Below, piece by piece: positions 25,002-34,200 of a DNA stretch of 64,000 nucleotides (position 1 is its first letter; each line of letters opens with the position of its first letter). The notes under the pieces were generated by a model. It searched no databases. It was not told the origin of the DNA and saw only the letters and a program-made list of their open reading frames with translations. Source of the DNA: Streptomyces sp. NRRL S-646 (lineage in GTDB: Bacteria; Actinomycetota; Actinomycetes; Streptomycetales; Streptomycetaceae); assembly GCF_000720765.1 (NCBI RefSeq), contig NZ_JODC01000012.1:175754-239753 (forward strand), written 5' to 3'. The translations under genes and the position numbers were made by a program.

Positions 25002-25843
25002 AGTCTCCCCAGCGCTTGCTCGATGAAGGCCTGCGACTCCCTCGGCGTGAGAGCCTGCGCCCGGATCATGCCATAGCGGAGTTCAAGGATACGAAGATCC
25101 ATTGGACTTGAGACCGGGCGACCGTTGAACGCTCCGTCGGAACGCCCGACCGCCGTGCCGTCGTTGAACTTCAACACTTCGATCAGGCCCGACGCTCCGG
25201 CGTTGTCCTCCTGATCGGTCGGCACGACCTGGACGGTGACGTTCCACAACTGCGATACCTCCAAGAGGTGTTCGAGCTGTCGGCGCAACACCATCTTCCC
25301 ACCGTACGGGCGTTCCAGCGTCACCTGTTCCTGGACGAAACCGAGCGTCGGGGCAGGCTCCCGGTCGAAGACGGACTTACGGGCCATGCGTGCGGCGGCC
25401 TCTCGTTCCACTACGTCCGGCGAGAGCGGGGGCTGCCTCATCCCGAACAGCGCCCGTGCGTACTCCGGCGTCTGCAACAGGCCATGGATGTTGTGGTTGC
25501 TGTACAGCAACATCTCCACCGCCCGCTCCTCCAGCTGCGCCAGCTCCCGCACCTTCTTCGGATACCGAGCCTTCCGCATGTCCTCCATGAACGCCCGCAG
25601 ATGCCCCTGCGCCTTGAGCACCTGGTCCGCCCGGTCCAGGAACTCCGGCCGGGGAATCCGCTGCCCCCGCTCCATCTTCCGGATCATGTCCTCGCCGTAA
25701 CCCATCACCTCGCCGAAGTCGGCAGCCCGCATCCCCACCGCCTCCCTGCAGACCTTGATCAACCGCCCGACCGCCTGGACCAACGGCTCGATCTCATCGC
25801 CCGGCTCGACGTCCCAACCCGCCTCGTCCGCAACCTCGTTCAT
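24998..25843 (-). CDS. XRE-family regulator with DUF5753 (Scr1-type)
   Basis: 281 aa. An N-terminal helix-turn-helix (~residues 27-80; ADFGEVMGYGEDMIRKMERGQR) is followed by DUF5753 (~100-275), which shows QTPEYARAL and LGFVQEQVTLERPYGG. It is first in an operon with the DUF397 gene. A broken anti-sigma-type ATPase gene lies divergently 137 bases away, so the normal three-gene set has probably lost one member. Confidence 0.9.
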   Translation of the reverse strand: MNEVADEAGWDVEPGDEIEPLVQAVGRLIKVCREAVGMRAADFGEVMGYGEDMIRKMERGQRIPRPEFLDRADQVLKAQGHLRAFMEDMRKARYPKKVRELAQLEERAVEMLLYSNHNIHGLLQTPEYARALFGMRQPPLSPDVVEREAAARMARKSVFDREPAPTLGFVQEQVTLERPYGGKMVLRRQLEHLLEVSQLWNVTVQVVPTDQEDNAGASGLIEVLKFNDGTAVGRSDGAFNGRPVSSPMDLRILELRYGMIRAQALTPRESQAFIEQALGRL

Positions 25844-25980
25844 GCCCCACCTCCAACGCGCTTCCGTACCCGTACAACCCCCGAGACAGCCAAGACAGCA
25901 CGAGACAAAGCCGAGACAGTCACGCTACGCACAGGCACCATCACTCCCCCAGCAGAACAGAACCCGCCACGCTGAGTGAC

Positions 25981-26311
25981 ATGAATCACCTGCTCGCGGA
26001 GGAGCAACTCCGCGCATGGGGGCTCCCGTTGGAGAACGCCACGCAGATCGTCGCCGAGCCGGCGGCCAACGCGGCAACGCATGGCCGCGTCCCCGGAAGG
26101 GACTTCCGCCTGAGCCTCTACGTCGTCGCCGACACCCTCCGTATCGAGGTGACCGACACCCGCCCCGACCGCCTCCCCCCACCCCACCCCGGCAGGGCCC
26201 GGCGCCGAGTCGGGCCGGGGCCTGCTGCTGGTGGACGCCCTGGCGGACCGGTGGGGCATCGCTCCGGGGCCGTATCCGCGGAAGACGGTGTGGGCGGAGC
26301 TGAATGTATGA
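25981..26311 (+). pseudogene. Frameshifted HATPase_c anti-sigma-factor-like protein
   Basis: The first frame gives EEQLRAWGLPLENATQIV, ANAATHGRVPGRDFRL and ADTLRIEVTDTRPDRL, the N and G1 regions of RsbW/SpoIIAB-like ATPases. The rest of the domain (ESGRGLLLVDALADRWGI, then RKTVWAEL) continues in another frame from about 26195. The switch lies in the C-rich run near 26173-26190. The start also lacks the ~20 residues usually found before EEQLRAWG, and a Pro replaces the usual Leu in VAEPAANA. Either a true pseudogene or a base-calling error in the C-run. Confidence 0.65.
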
Positions 26312-26355
26312 AGCATGGGCTACCTTTGTATGAAGCACATCTCATGGAGGTATCC

Positions 26356-26604
26356 ATGTCCGCCACTCAGATCGACATCGACGACGAAGCGCTCGCCGAG
26401 GCGATGAAGCTGTCCGGCGCCAAGACGAAGAAGGAAATGGTCAACCTGGCGTTGCGCGAGTACGCCGAGCGCCGACGACGTACCGAGGCCCGACTGCGCT
26501 ACCTGGAGATGGCCCAGAACTGGGACGAAGAGGGGTTCTGGCGCCGACACGCGGCCGAGAAGGGTTCCCCTGACCGGGACAGCACGGAGAAGGGCGTCGC
26601 CTGA
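26356..26604 (+). CDS. VapB-type antitoxin
   Basis: An 82-aa protein with the VapB (type II antitoxin) pattern: an N-terminal beta strand and helices SATQIDIDDEALAEAMKL and KTKKEMVNLALREYAER, which form a ribbon-helix-helix-like DNA-binding dimer. The charged C-terminal half (RRHAAEKGSPDRD) would wrap the toxin. ATG at 26356 follows ATGGAGGT. The toxin gene starts 2 bases after its stop. Confidence 0.9.
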   Translation: MSATQIDIDDEALAEAMKLSGAKTKKEMVNLALREYAERRRRTEARLRYLEMAQNWDEEGFWRRHAAEKGSPDRDSTEKGVA

Positions 26605-26606
26605 CC

Positions 26607-27023
26607 GTGATCCGCTACCTCGCCGACTCCACCGCCGTCTGGCGGCTGGAACGCGACCGGAAACTCAGCGACCTCTGGGCGCCGGAGGTGGACGACGGAG
26701 CGATCGGCTCCTGCGCAGCACAACGCACCGAGTTCCTGCAATCCGCGAGGGATCTTGACGAGTACGACGGCATGACGGACATGTTCGGCCACCTGTATCC
26801 GGATGTCCTGGTCCCGAAAGGCGCCTGGCGCTGGATCGAGTCGGCCCAGCACCGGCTTGCCCAGCGAGGTCAGCACAAGAGCCTGTCCGCCGTCGACTGG
26901 CTCGTCTGCGCCACTGCTGCCCACCACGGCCTGGTCGTGCTCCACGACGACAATGACTTCCGAGCCGCCGCCCGCGTCCTCGCCGACGTGAGCGAGCGGA
27001 GCGTCTTCGCCCCGCCCACCTGA
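26607..27023 (+). CDS. VapC-type PIN-domain ribonuclease toxin
   Basis: A 138-aa PIN-domain endoribonuclease. Acidic active-site residues appear as D7 (LADSTAVWRL), E42 (AQRTEF), an Asp in LSAVDWLVCATA and the closing HDDNDF. VapC toxins cut tRNA or rRNA when the antitoxin is degraded. GTG start, coupled to vapB. It ends 9 bases from the convergent isochorismatase-like gene. Confidence 0.9.
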   Translation: MIRYLADSTAVWRLERDRKLSDLWAPEVDDGAIGSCAAQRTEFLQSARDLDEYDGMTDMFGHLYPDVLVPKGAWRWIESAQHRLAQRGQHKSLSAVDWLVCATAAHHGLVVLHDDNDFRAAARVLADVSERSVFAPPT

Positions 27024-27032
27024 ACCGGTGCC

Positions 27033-27587
27033 TCAGTCGCCGAACGCCACGTCCTTCGTCTCCGCCACCCCGGCCGTCCGCCCCGGTGCCGAGTGGTACT
27101 GCCAGTACAGGTTCGTGTGGGCGATGACCTGGCCCGGAGGCGGGGCGCCCCACCTGCTGTTGTCGTTGGTGGTGTGCGCGTCGGCGACGAGCGTGACGTC
27201 GTAGCCCCGTACGAACGCGCCGTGGATCGTGGAGCGTATGCAGGCGTCGGTCTCCGCGCCCGTCACGACGAGACGGCCGACCCCGGCGGCGGCGAGGACC
27301 CGCTCCAGGTCCGTGCCCTCGAAGGAGTCTCCGTAGTTCTTGTGCACCAACGGTTCCGCGCCGCGGCGCGGAAGCTCGGGGACGTACTCCCAGTCCTCGC
27401 TGCCCTTCACCAGGCCGTCGTCGGAGTGCTGCACCCAGACAACCGGCACGTCCTCCGCGCGGGCCTTGTCGACGAGTGCGGCGATGTTGGCGACGACGGC
27501 GTCCCGCTCGTGCGCGGACGCCACGACGCCCCGCTGGACGTCGATCACCAGCAGGGCGGTGTGGGGTCGTTCCTGAAGAGTGGTCAT
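27033..27587 (-). CDS. Isochorismatase-family cysteine hydrolase
   Basis: A 184-aa hydrolase. The catalytic Asp is in LLVIDVQRG, the Lys in VHKNYGDSF and the nucleophilic Cys in TGAETDACIRST. That triad fits amide-cleaving members (nicotinamidase-like) better than true isochorismatases, which lack the Cys. ATG at 27587 with TAACGT 7 bases upstream and only a weak ribosome site, so it may be leaderless. Physical nearness to the salicylate synthase (2.2 kb) is probably coincidental. Confidence 0.88.
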   Translation of the reverse strand: MTTLQERPHTALLVIDVQRGVVASAHERDAVVANIAALVDKARAEDVPVVWVQHSDDGLVKGSEDWEYVPELPRRGAEPLVHKNYGDSFEGTDLERVLAAAGVGRLVVTGAETDACIRSTIHGAFVRGYDVTLVADAHTTNDNSRWGAPPPGQVIAHTNLYWQYHSAPGRTAGVAETKDVAFGD

Positions 27588-27597
27588 GCCTGCCACG

Positions 27598-27993
27598 TTA
27601 GGCGGCGCCACTGACAACCGCCCTGCGCTTGCGGCGCTCGGCGACCAGACCGCCGGCCGCGCCCAGCGACACCAGGCCCATGGCGGCGGCGCCGATGATG
27701 CCCTTGACGCCGTCCATGGTGAGGTACATCGCCGCCGCCGTACCGCCGTTGAAGAGGAACAGGAACCACAGGGTGCCGGGGCGGCTCAGGAACGCCTTGA
27801 TCTTCGGCTTCTTGGCGATGCGCGAGCCCGCGAGCAGCGCGATGACGCCTCCGACGGCCGCGGCGACGTTCTTCTGGGTGCTGTCGTCGAGAACGGCCCC
27901 CGCACCGGCGCTCGCGGCGAGACCCACGACGAAGCAGCCCCACAGCAGGACGTTGGCGAAGAACTTCTTGACGGTGGCGAAGGGAGAGCGCAT
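27598..27993 (-). CDS. Small integral membrane protein of unknown function
   Basis: A 131-aa protein with about four hydrophobic spans (residues ~14-32, 44-60, 72-92, 98-118) and Lys/Arg-rich ends. I do not recognise a family. The ATG at 27993 has AAGGA 7 bases upstream. A strong 26-bp palindrome lies ~108 bases upstream. The gene begins downstream of the MMPL exporter on the same strand but is likely separate. Confidence 0.65.
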   Translation of the reverse strand: MRSPFATVKKFFANVLLWGCFVVGLAASAGAGAVLDDSTQKNVAAAVGGVIALLAGSRIAKKPKIKAFLSRPGTLWFLFLFNGGTAAAMYLTMDGVKGIIGAAAMGLVSLGAAGGLVAERRKRRAVVSGAA

Positions 27994-28100
27994 GGCGTGG
28001 TCCTTGAGGGAGTACGGGAGGAGGTGGCGGGGAAGTCCCGCGATCTGCCCTCAACGATCCCGTCCGGCGCCTTCCGCAACGAGGGAGCGGCCTCCCGAAC

Positions 28101-28126
28101 GCATGGTGTAGCGCACTACACCATGC
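28101..28126. promoter_or_regulatory. Perfect 11-bp-arm palindrome, candidate operator
   Basis: Arms GCATGGTGTAG and CTACACCATGC match perfectly around a 4-base CGCA. It lies between the MMPL stop (28160) and the small membrane protein start (27993), both minus strand. No U-run follows, so an operator for an unidentified TetR- or MarR-type regulator is more likely than a terminator. Confidence 0.5.
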
Positions 28127-28159
28127 AGCTCGGAAGGCCGCCCGCCACTGGTCGGAGCC

Positions 28160-30382
28160 TCAGGCGCGTACCAGCTCCCGTTCCTCGTCCGGATCGCTGT
28201 CGCTGTCCTTCGCGTCGCCGTCGCCGAGGGTCTTCAGGCCCTCGCCCTCGACGTCCACGTTCGGCACCGCCCGGTCCAGCCACTTCGGCAGCCACCAGGC
28301 CTTCTTGCCGAGCAGGCCGAGGACCGCCGGGACGATCGCCATCCGCACGACGAACGCGTCGAAGAAGACGGCGATCGCGAGGCCGAACCCGATCATCTTG
28401 ATCATGGACTCGCTGGAGGTGATGAAGCCTCCGAAAACCGCGATCATGATGGCCGCGGCGGCCGCCACGACCCGTGCGCTGTACCGGAAGCCGGTCACCA
28501 CGGCCTGGCCCGGCGTCTCGCCGTGGACGTACGCCTCGCGCATCCGGGTCACGAGGAACACCTCGTAGTCCATCGCGAGACCGAACACCACGCCCACCAT
28601 GAAGATCGGCATCATCGACATGATCGGGCCGGTCTGCTCGACGCCCAGCAGGCCGCCGAGCCAGCCCCACTGGAAGACCGCGACCACGGCACCGAGCGCG
28701 GCGAGCACGCTGAGCAGGAAGCCGAGTGCCGCCTTCAGCGGGACCAGGATGGAGCGGAAGACCGCGATCAGGAGCAGGAAGGCGAGGCCCACCACCAGGC
28801 CCAGATACGGGATCAGGGCGTCGTTGAGCTTCTGCGAGAAGTCGATGTTCATCGCGGTGGTACCGGTGACCAGCACCTTCGCACCCGTGTCGGCCTTGAT
28901 GCCGGCACCCTGGTCACGGATGGCGTGCACCAGGTCCTCGGTCTGCACCGAGGACGGCTTCGAGCCCGGGATCACGGTGATCGTCGCGGTGTCGCCGGCC
29001 TTGTTGAACACCGCCGGGGTCACGGTGGCGACGTCCTTGAGACCCTTGATCCCGTCCGTCACCTTGTCGGCCGCCGCCCTGGGGGCGTCGCTGTCCTTGG
29101 CGTCGACCACGATCATCAGAGGGCCGTTGAAGCCGGGGCCGAAGCCCTCCGAGAGGAGGTCGTAGGCGCGGCGCTGCGTCGTGGACGTCGGCTGCGAACC
29201 GTCGTCGGGCAGCCCCAGCTCCAGCTGGGTGGCCGGGACGGCGATCGTGCCCAGGCCGACCACACCGAGCAGCAGCACGGCGGCCGGACGGCGGATGACG
29301 AAGCTCGCCCAACGGGCGCCCAGACCGGGCTTCTCGGGGGTGCCGGCCGCGCTCTTGCGGCGCTTCTCGCCCGTCGCCTTGACCTTCCTGCCCGCGTAGC
29401 CCAGCAGCGCCGGGATCATGGTCAGCGCGATGAGGACGGCCACGACGACCGTGCCCGCCGCCGCAAGGCCCATCTTCGTCAGCATCGGGACGTTGACGAC
29501 CGAGAGGCCCGCCAGGGCGATCACGACCGTCAGGCCCGCGAAGACCACCGCCGAACCGGCGGTCCCGGCCGCGCGTCCGACGGCCTCCTCGCGGTCGCGG
29601 CCCTCGGCCAGTTCGCTGCGGTAGCGGGAGACGATGAACAGCGCGTAGTCGATACCGACCGCGAGACCGATCATCAGGGCCAGAGTGGACGTGGTGTCGC
29701 CCAGGTCGAGCGCCTTGGCCAGAACGGTGATGGTGGAGACGCCGATTCCGACGCCGATGATCGCCGTCAGCAGCGGCAGTCCGGCCGCCACCAGTGAGCC
29801 CAGGGTGATGACGAGGACGACCGCGGCGATTGCGAGGCCCACGACCTCACCGGCCGCTCCCGGCTCGGCCCCGGCCTGCAGCGCGTCACCGCCGATCTCG
29901 ACGGTCAGCCCGGCGTGCCGCGCGTCCTGCGCGGCCTCCTTCAGGGCGTCCCGGGAGGCGTCCTTGAGCTCCATGCCGGCGACCTTGTACTTCACGGACG
30001 CATAGGCGACCGTGCCGTTCTTGCTGACGGCGTGCGCCTGGTAGGGATCGGCGACGGAGACCACTTCGGAGCCGTCGGCCAGCTCCTTCACCGTCTTCTC
30101 GACGGTCGCCTTGTTGTCGGCGTCGGTCATCTTCTCGCCCGCGGGCGCCTTGAAGACGACGCGTCCGGTCGCGCCGTCGGCACTCATCCCGGGGAAGCGC
30201 TGTTCCAGCAGGTCGAAGGCCTTCTGCGCTTCGGTGCCGGGTATCGAGAAGGAGGTGGAGCCCGCGGCGGGGGCGCTGGCCGCGCCGACCCCCGCGAGGG
30301 TCAGCAGCGCCACCCAGAACAGGGCGACGAAGTGCCGTCGCCTGAAGGCGAACCGGCCGAGTTTGTAGAGGAACGTGGCCAC
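28160..30382 (-). CDS. MMPL-family (RND superfamily) exporter
   Basis: A 740-aa membrane protein with the duplicated MMPL layout: a first span near residue 20, a ~150-residue outer domain, six spans ending near 370, a second outer domain (~395-540) and six more spans. The transport motifs are GIDYALFIVSRYR in the first half and AMDYEVFLVTRMRE in the second. MMPL proteins export lipids or drugs using the proton gradient. It lies 136 bases downstream of a TetR gene that probably controls it. The acidic C-terminal tail is cytoplasmic. Confidence 0.92.
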   Translation of the reverse strand: MATFLYKLGRFAFRRRHFVALFWVALLTLAGVGAASAPAAGSTSFSIPGTEAQKAFDLLEQRFPGMSADGATGRVVFKAPAGEKMTDADNKATVEKTVKELADGSEVVSVADPYQAHAVSKNGTVAYASVKYKVAGMELKDASRDALKEAAQDARHAGLTVEIGGDALQAGAEPGAAGEVVGLAIAAVVLVITLGSLVAAGLPLLTAIIGVGIGVSTITVLAKALDLGDTTSTLALMIGLAVGIDYALFIVSRYRSELAEGRDREEAVGRAAGTAGSAVVFAGLTVVIALAGLSVVNVPMLTKMGLAAAGTVVVAVLIALTMIPALLGYAGRKVKATGEKRRKSAAGTPEKPGLGARWASFVIRRPAAVLLLGVVGLGTIAVPATQLELGLPDDGSQPTSTTQRRAYDLLSEGFGPGFNGPLMIVVDAKDSDAPRAAADKVTDGIKGLKDVATVTPAVFNKAGDTATITVIPGSKPSSVQTEDLVHAIRDQGAGIKADTGAKVLVTGTTAMNIDFSQKLNDALIPYLGLVVGLAFLLLIAVFRSILVPLKAALGFLLSVLAALGAVVAVFQWGWLGGLLGVEQTGPIMSMMPIFMVGVVFGLAMDYEVFLVTRMREAYVHGETPGQAVVTGFRYSARVVAAAAAIMIAVFGGFITSSESMIKMIGFGLAIAVFFDAFVVRMAIVPAVLGLLGKKAWWLPKWLDRAVPNVDVEGEGLKTLGDGDAKDSDSDPDEERELVRA

Positions 30383-30518
30383 GGAGACGTACTCCCGGTC
30401 AGGTCGTGGGGTCTTTCAGGGCAGGGGTGATCACCCGGCGGGGAGGCAGGGGTGATCGTCCCGACGACTTGAGCGGTGACGTCAGGTGGAAAAGGGAACT
30501 GCGGGGAAGGGTGAGGAC

Positions 30519-31118
30519 CTACTGGACGCCGAGAGCGGGGAGGACCACGGCGTCGATGTACGAAATGAGGAAGGACTGCGTCGGCGGCAGCTCGTCGAGC
30601 ATCGTGCGGGCGGCGAACCCGCCGAGCATCATGTGCATCATGTAGTCGATAGCCGGGTTGTCCGCACGGACCTCACCCCGGTCGATCGCCCGCTGCACCA
30701 CTCGACGGAACTCCGCCATCTCGGGCTCGATAAGATGTTCCTTGAACGCCTTCAGCAGGTCGGGGTTGCTGTGGACCGCCATGGCCAGGCCCCGCATCAA
30801 CGCGGAGTTCTGCTCCATCTCGCAGTCGTCCGACCGCATCGTGAGGGCATGCAGATCGCCCCGGATGGACCCGGTGTCGATCTCGCCGAGGGCCAGGCCG
30901 CCCGGCTTGTTGTGCCGCACCGCCTTCGCGACCAGCTCGGCCTTGCCGCCCCACTGGCGATAGAGCGTTGCCTTGCTGGACTTGGTGCGGGCCGCCACGG
31001 CGTCCATGGTGACGGCGTCGTAGCCCACTTCCCGCAGCAGGTCGAGCACGGCCTCGTACAACTCGGCCTCACGCTCGGGCGTGATCCGACTGCGACGCGC
31101 CGTTGCGACCTCAGTCAT
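30519..31118 (-). CDS. TetR/AcrR-family transcriptional regulator
   Basis: 199 aa. N-terminal TetR helix-turn-helix with VTMDAVAARTKSSKATLYRQWGGK (residues ~36-58, abridged by function); the C-terminal ligand domain holds MRGLAMAVHSNPDLL. ATG at 31118 follows GGAAGGTGAG. It probably represses itself and the MMPL exporter downstream through the palindrome at 31199-31213. Confidence 0.9.
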   Translation of the reverse strand: MTEVATARRSRITPEREAELYEAVLDLLREVGYDAVTMDAVAARTKSSKATLYRQWGGKAELVAKAVRHNKPGGLALGEIDTGSIRGDLHALTMRSDDCEMEQNSALMRGLAMAVHSNPDLLKAFKEHLIEPEMAEFRRVVQRAIDRGEVRADNPAIDYMMHMMLGGFAARTMLDELPPTQSFLISYIDAVVLPALGVQ

Positions 31119-31198
31119 GCCACTCACCTTCCCGCTCGGGATGCGCCGTCCTGGCGCCTGCTTCGTACCTTCATGAAGATACCCTGTATGCCTGCGAA

Positions 31199-31213
31199 AC
31201 GAAACCGTTTCGT
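31199..31213. promoter_or_regulatory. Candidate TetR operator
   Basis: ACGAAACCGTTTCGT is a perfect inverted repeat (7-bp arms, single central C). A second CGAAACG immediately upstream makes overlapping half-sites. It lies between the divergent TetR and Tricorn-like genes, 81 bases from each start. Confidence 0.6.
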
Positions 31214-31294
31214 ACGTGCGCTGGCTCACGTATGTGAAGGATCCGTAAGTTCCCACGAGTTGCCCGGCCCCATCCGGCGGAAAAGCATGGGGAG

Positions 31295-34200
31295 GTGAGC
31301 TATCTGCGCCTGCCCCATCTCAGCGGTGACCTGTTGTGCTTCGTGGCCGAGGACGACCTCTGGCTCTCCCCCCTGGACGGCCCGGACCGCGCCTGGCGCC
31401 TCACGGTCGACCGTACGAAGGTCGGCCACCCCCGCTTCTCGCCGGACGGCCGCACCATCGCGTACACGAGCTGGCGCAGTCTGGTCCCCGAGATCCACAC
31501 CGTCCCGGTGGACGGCGGCCCGGGGCGGCAGCTCACCTACTGGGGTTCCGCGGACACCCAGGTCTGCGGCTGGACACCCGCCCAAGGGGACAGCGGGGGC
31601 ACCATCCTCGCCGTCGCCTCCCACGGCGAGCCCTTCTCGTACTTCACCTGGGCCTACAAGGTCTCCCCCGACGGCGACCCCGGCCGCAAACTCCCCTGGG
31701 GCCCGGTCTCCGACATCCAGGTCGCCGACATCGAAGGAGAGCGCAGGACCCTCCTCCTGACCGGCACCCCGCCCCACGAACCCGCCGCCTGGAAGCGCTA
31801 CCGCGGCGGCGCCATGGGCCGCCTCTGGCTGCACGGCGAGCGCCTGCTGGCCGACCTGGAGGGCCATCTGCACTCCCCGATGTTCGTCGGCGGCCGGATC
31901 GCCTTCCTCTCCGACCACGAAGGCATCGGCAACCTCTACTCCTGCGCCCACGACGGCTCCGACCTGCGCCGCCACACCGACCACGACGCCTTCTACGCCC
32001 GCCACGCCTCGAGCGACGGCACCCGGGTGGTGTACCAGTGCGCCGGCGACCTGTGGATCGTCGACGACCTGGCCGCCGACTCCGGGCCGCGTCCCTTGGA
32101 CGTACGGCTGAGCGGGCCGCGCGCGGGCCGGCGCACCTACCAGGTCCCGGCCGCCCAGCACGTCGACGGCATCTCGGTCGACGAGACGGGCCGCGCGAGC
32201 GCCGTCGTCGTACGCGGCAGCCTGTACTGGCTCACCCACCGGGACGGCCCGGCGCGCACGATCACCGACACCCCTGGCGTACGGATCCGCCTCCCGGAGA
32301 TGCTCGGCTCCACCGGCCAGGTCGCCTATGTGACGGACGCGGAGGGCGAGGACGCGGTCGAGATCGCCTACCTGCCGCGCGCGACCGGCGACCGCGAACC
32401 GCGCCGACTGGCCTCCGGCGAGGTGGGACGCGTCCTGGAACTCGTCGCCGACCCGCAGGGCGAGCGCCTCGCCATCGCCTCGCACAACGGCCGCCTGCTG
32501 CTCCTCGACGCGACGGAGGACTCTGGGGGCACCTCCCGGACGGAGTCTGGGGGAGGCGAGGTGACCGAGCTGATCCACTCGGTCAACGGCCCGGTGCGCG
32601 ACCTCGCCTTCTCCCCGGACGGCGCGTGGCTGACCTGGTCCCACCCGGGAATCGGCCGCTCCCTGCGGCAGATCAAGATGGCGCGTATCTCCCGGAAGGG
32701 ACAGGGGGACCACCTGATCGTCGACGTGACCAACGGCCGCTTCGAGGACGAGAACCCGGTGTTCACGAGGGACGGCCGCTATCTCGCCTTCCTGTCCTGG
32801 CGCGGCTTCGACCCGGTGTACGACGTCCACACCGGGGACCTGTCCTTCCCCCTCGGCTGCCGCCCGTACCTGGTCCCCCTGTCCTCCGCGACCCCCTCCC
32901 CCTTCGCCCTCACCCCGGAGGGCCGGCCGGCCGCCGGCGGCCTCGACCCGGTGGAGGACGAGGAGGAGGGCGGCGACGGCGCGGTCACCGTCGAGATCGA
33001 AGGGCTGGAGAACCGGGTCACCCCCTTCCCGGTCACCGCCTCCAAGTACTCGGCGCTGTACCCGGTCGCGGGCGGCGGCCTGGTCTGGCTGCGCTGGCCG
33101 ATCTCGGGGGCACTCGGCGAGACGTTCGCCAACCCGGACGACACCACCGGCCGCCCGACCCTCGAACACTTCAACATCAGCAAGGCGAAGAAGTCCGAAC
33201 TCCTGGAGCACCTGGACTGGTTCGCACTCAGCGGCGACGGCACCCGCCTGGTCGTGGTCGACGAGAGCGACCTGCGGGCCGTCCCCTCCTCCGAGTCCGG
33301 CGACGGCGACACGACGGTCTGGATCGACCTGCGCCGCATCCTGCACGAGGTCGACCCGGCCGCCGAGTGGCGCCAGTCGTACGAGGAGGCAGGCCGTCTC
33401 ATCCGCGCGTACTTCTGGGATCCGGGGATGTGCGGCATCGACTGGGACGCGGTGCTCGACCAGTACCGCCCGCTGGTCGAACGGGTCGCCTCCCCCGACG
33501 AGTTCGCGGACCTCCTGCGCGAAGTCCTCGGCGAGCTGGGCACCTCCCACGCCTACGTCACCGCCGCCCGCCGCAACGAGGGCCCGCCGCACTACCAGCG
33601 CCTGCAGGGCCTGCTCGGCGCCAACCTCGTCCGCAGGCAGGAGGGTTGGGTGGTCAAGCGGATCCTCCCGGGCGAGTCGTCGGACTCCAAGGCCCGCTCA
33701 CCGCTGGCGGGCACCGGCATCAGGGACGGCGCTGTACTGACCCACGTCGACGGCCGCCCCGTGGACCCGCTGACCGGGCCGTACCCGCTGCTGGCGGGTG
33801 CGGGCGGCACCACGGTCGAGCTCACCTTCACCGCGGCCGAGGGCGAGGCGGGCCGCTCACGCCGCGTGGCCGTGGTTCCCCTGATCGACGAACGCCCCCT
33901 CCGCTACCAGGACTGGGTGGCCAAACGCCGTGCTGTCGTACGGGAGTTGAGCGGCGGCCGCTGCGGCTATCTGCACATCCCGGACATGGGCGGCTCGGGC
34001 TGGGCCCAGTTCAACAGGGACCTGCGGATGGAGGTGTCGAGGCCCGCCCTGATCGTCGACGTACGCGGCAACGCGGGCGGCCACATCAGCGAACTCGTCG
34101 TCGAGAAACTGTCCCGCACGATCCTGGGCTGGGACCTCACCCGCGACGCCCAGCCGGTCTCGTACGCGTCCAACGCGCCCAGGGGTCCGGTGGTCGCCCT

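Noticed and set aside
27033-27587. Isochorismatase-like gene as part of a salicylate or catechol siderophore pathway with the salicylate synthase
   Set aside because: It has the Cys-containing amidase-type triad rather than an isochorismatase active site, is on the opposite strand, and is separated by the XRE and VapBC genes.
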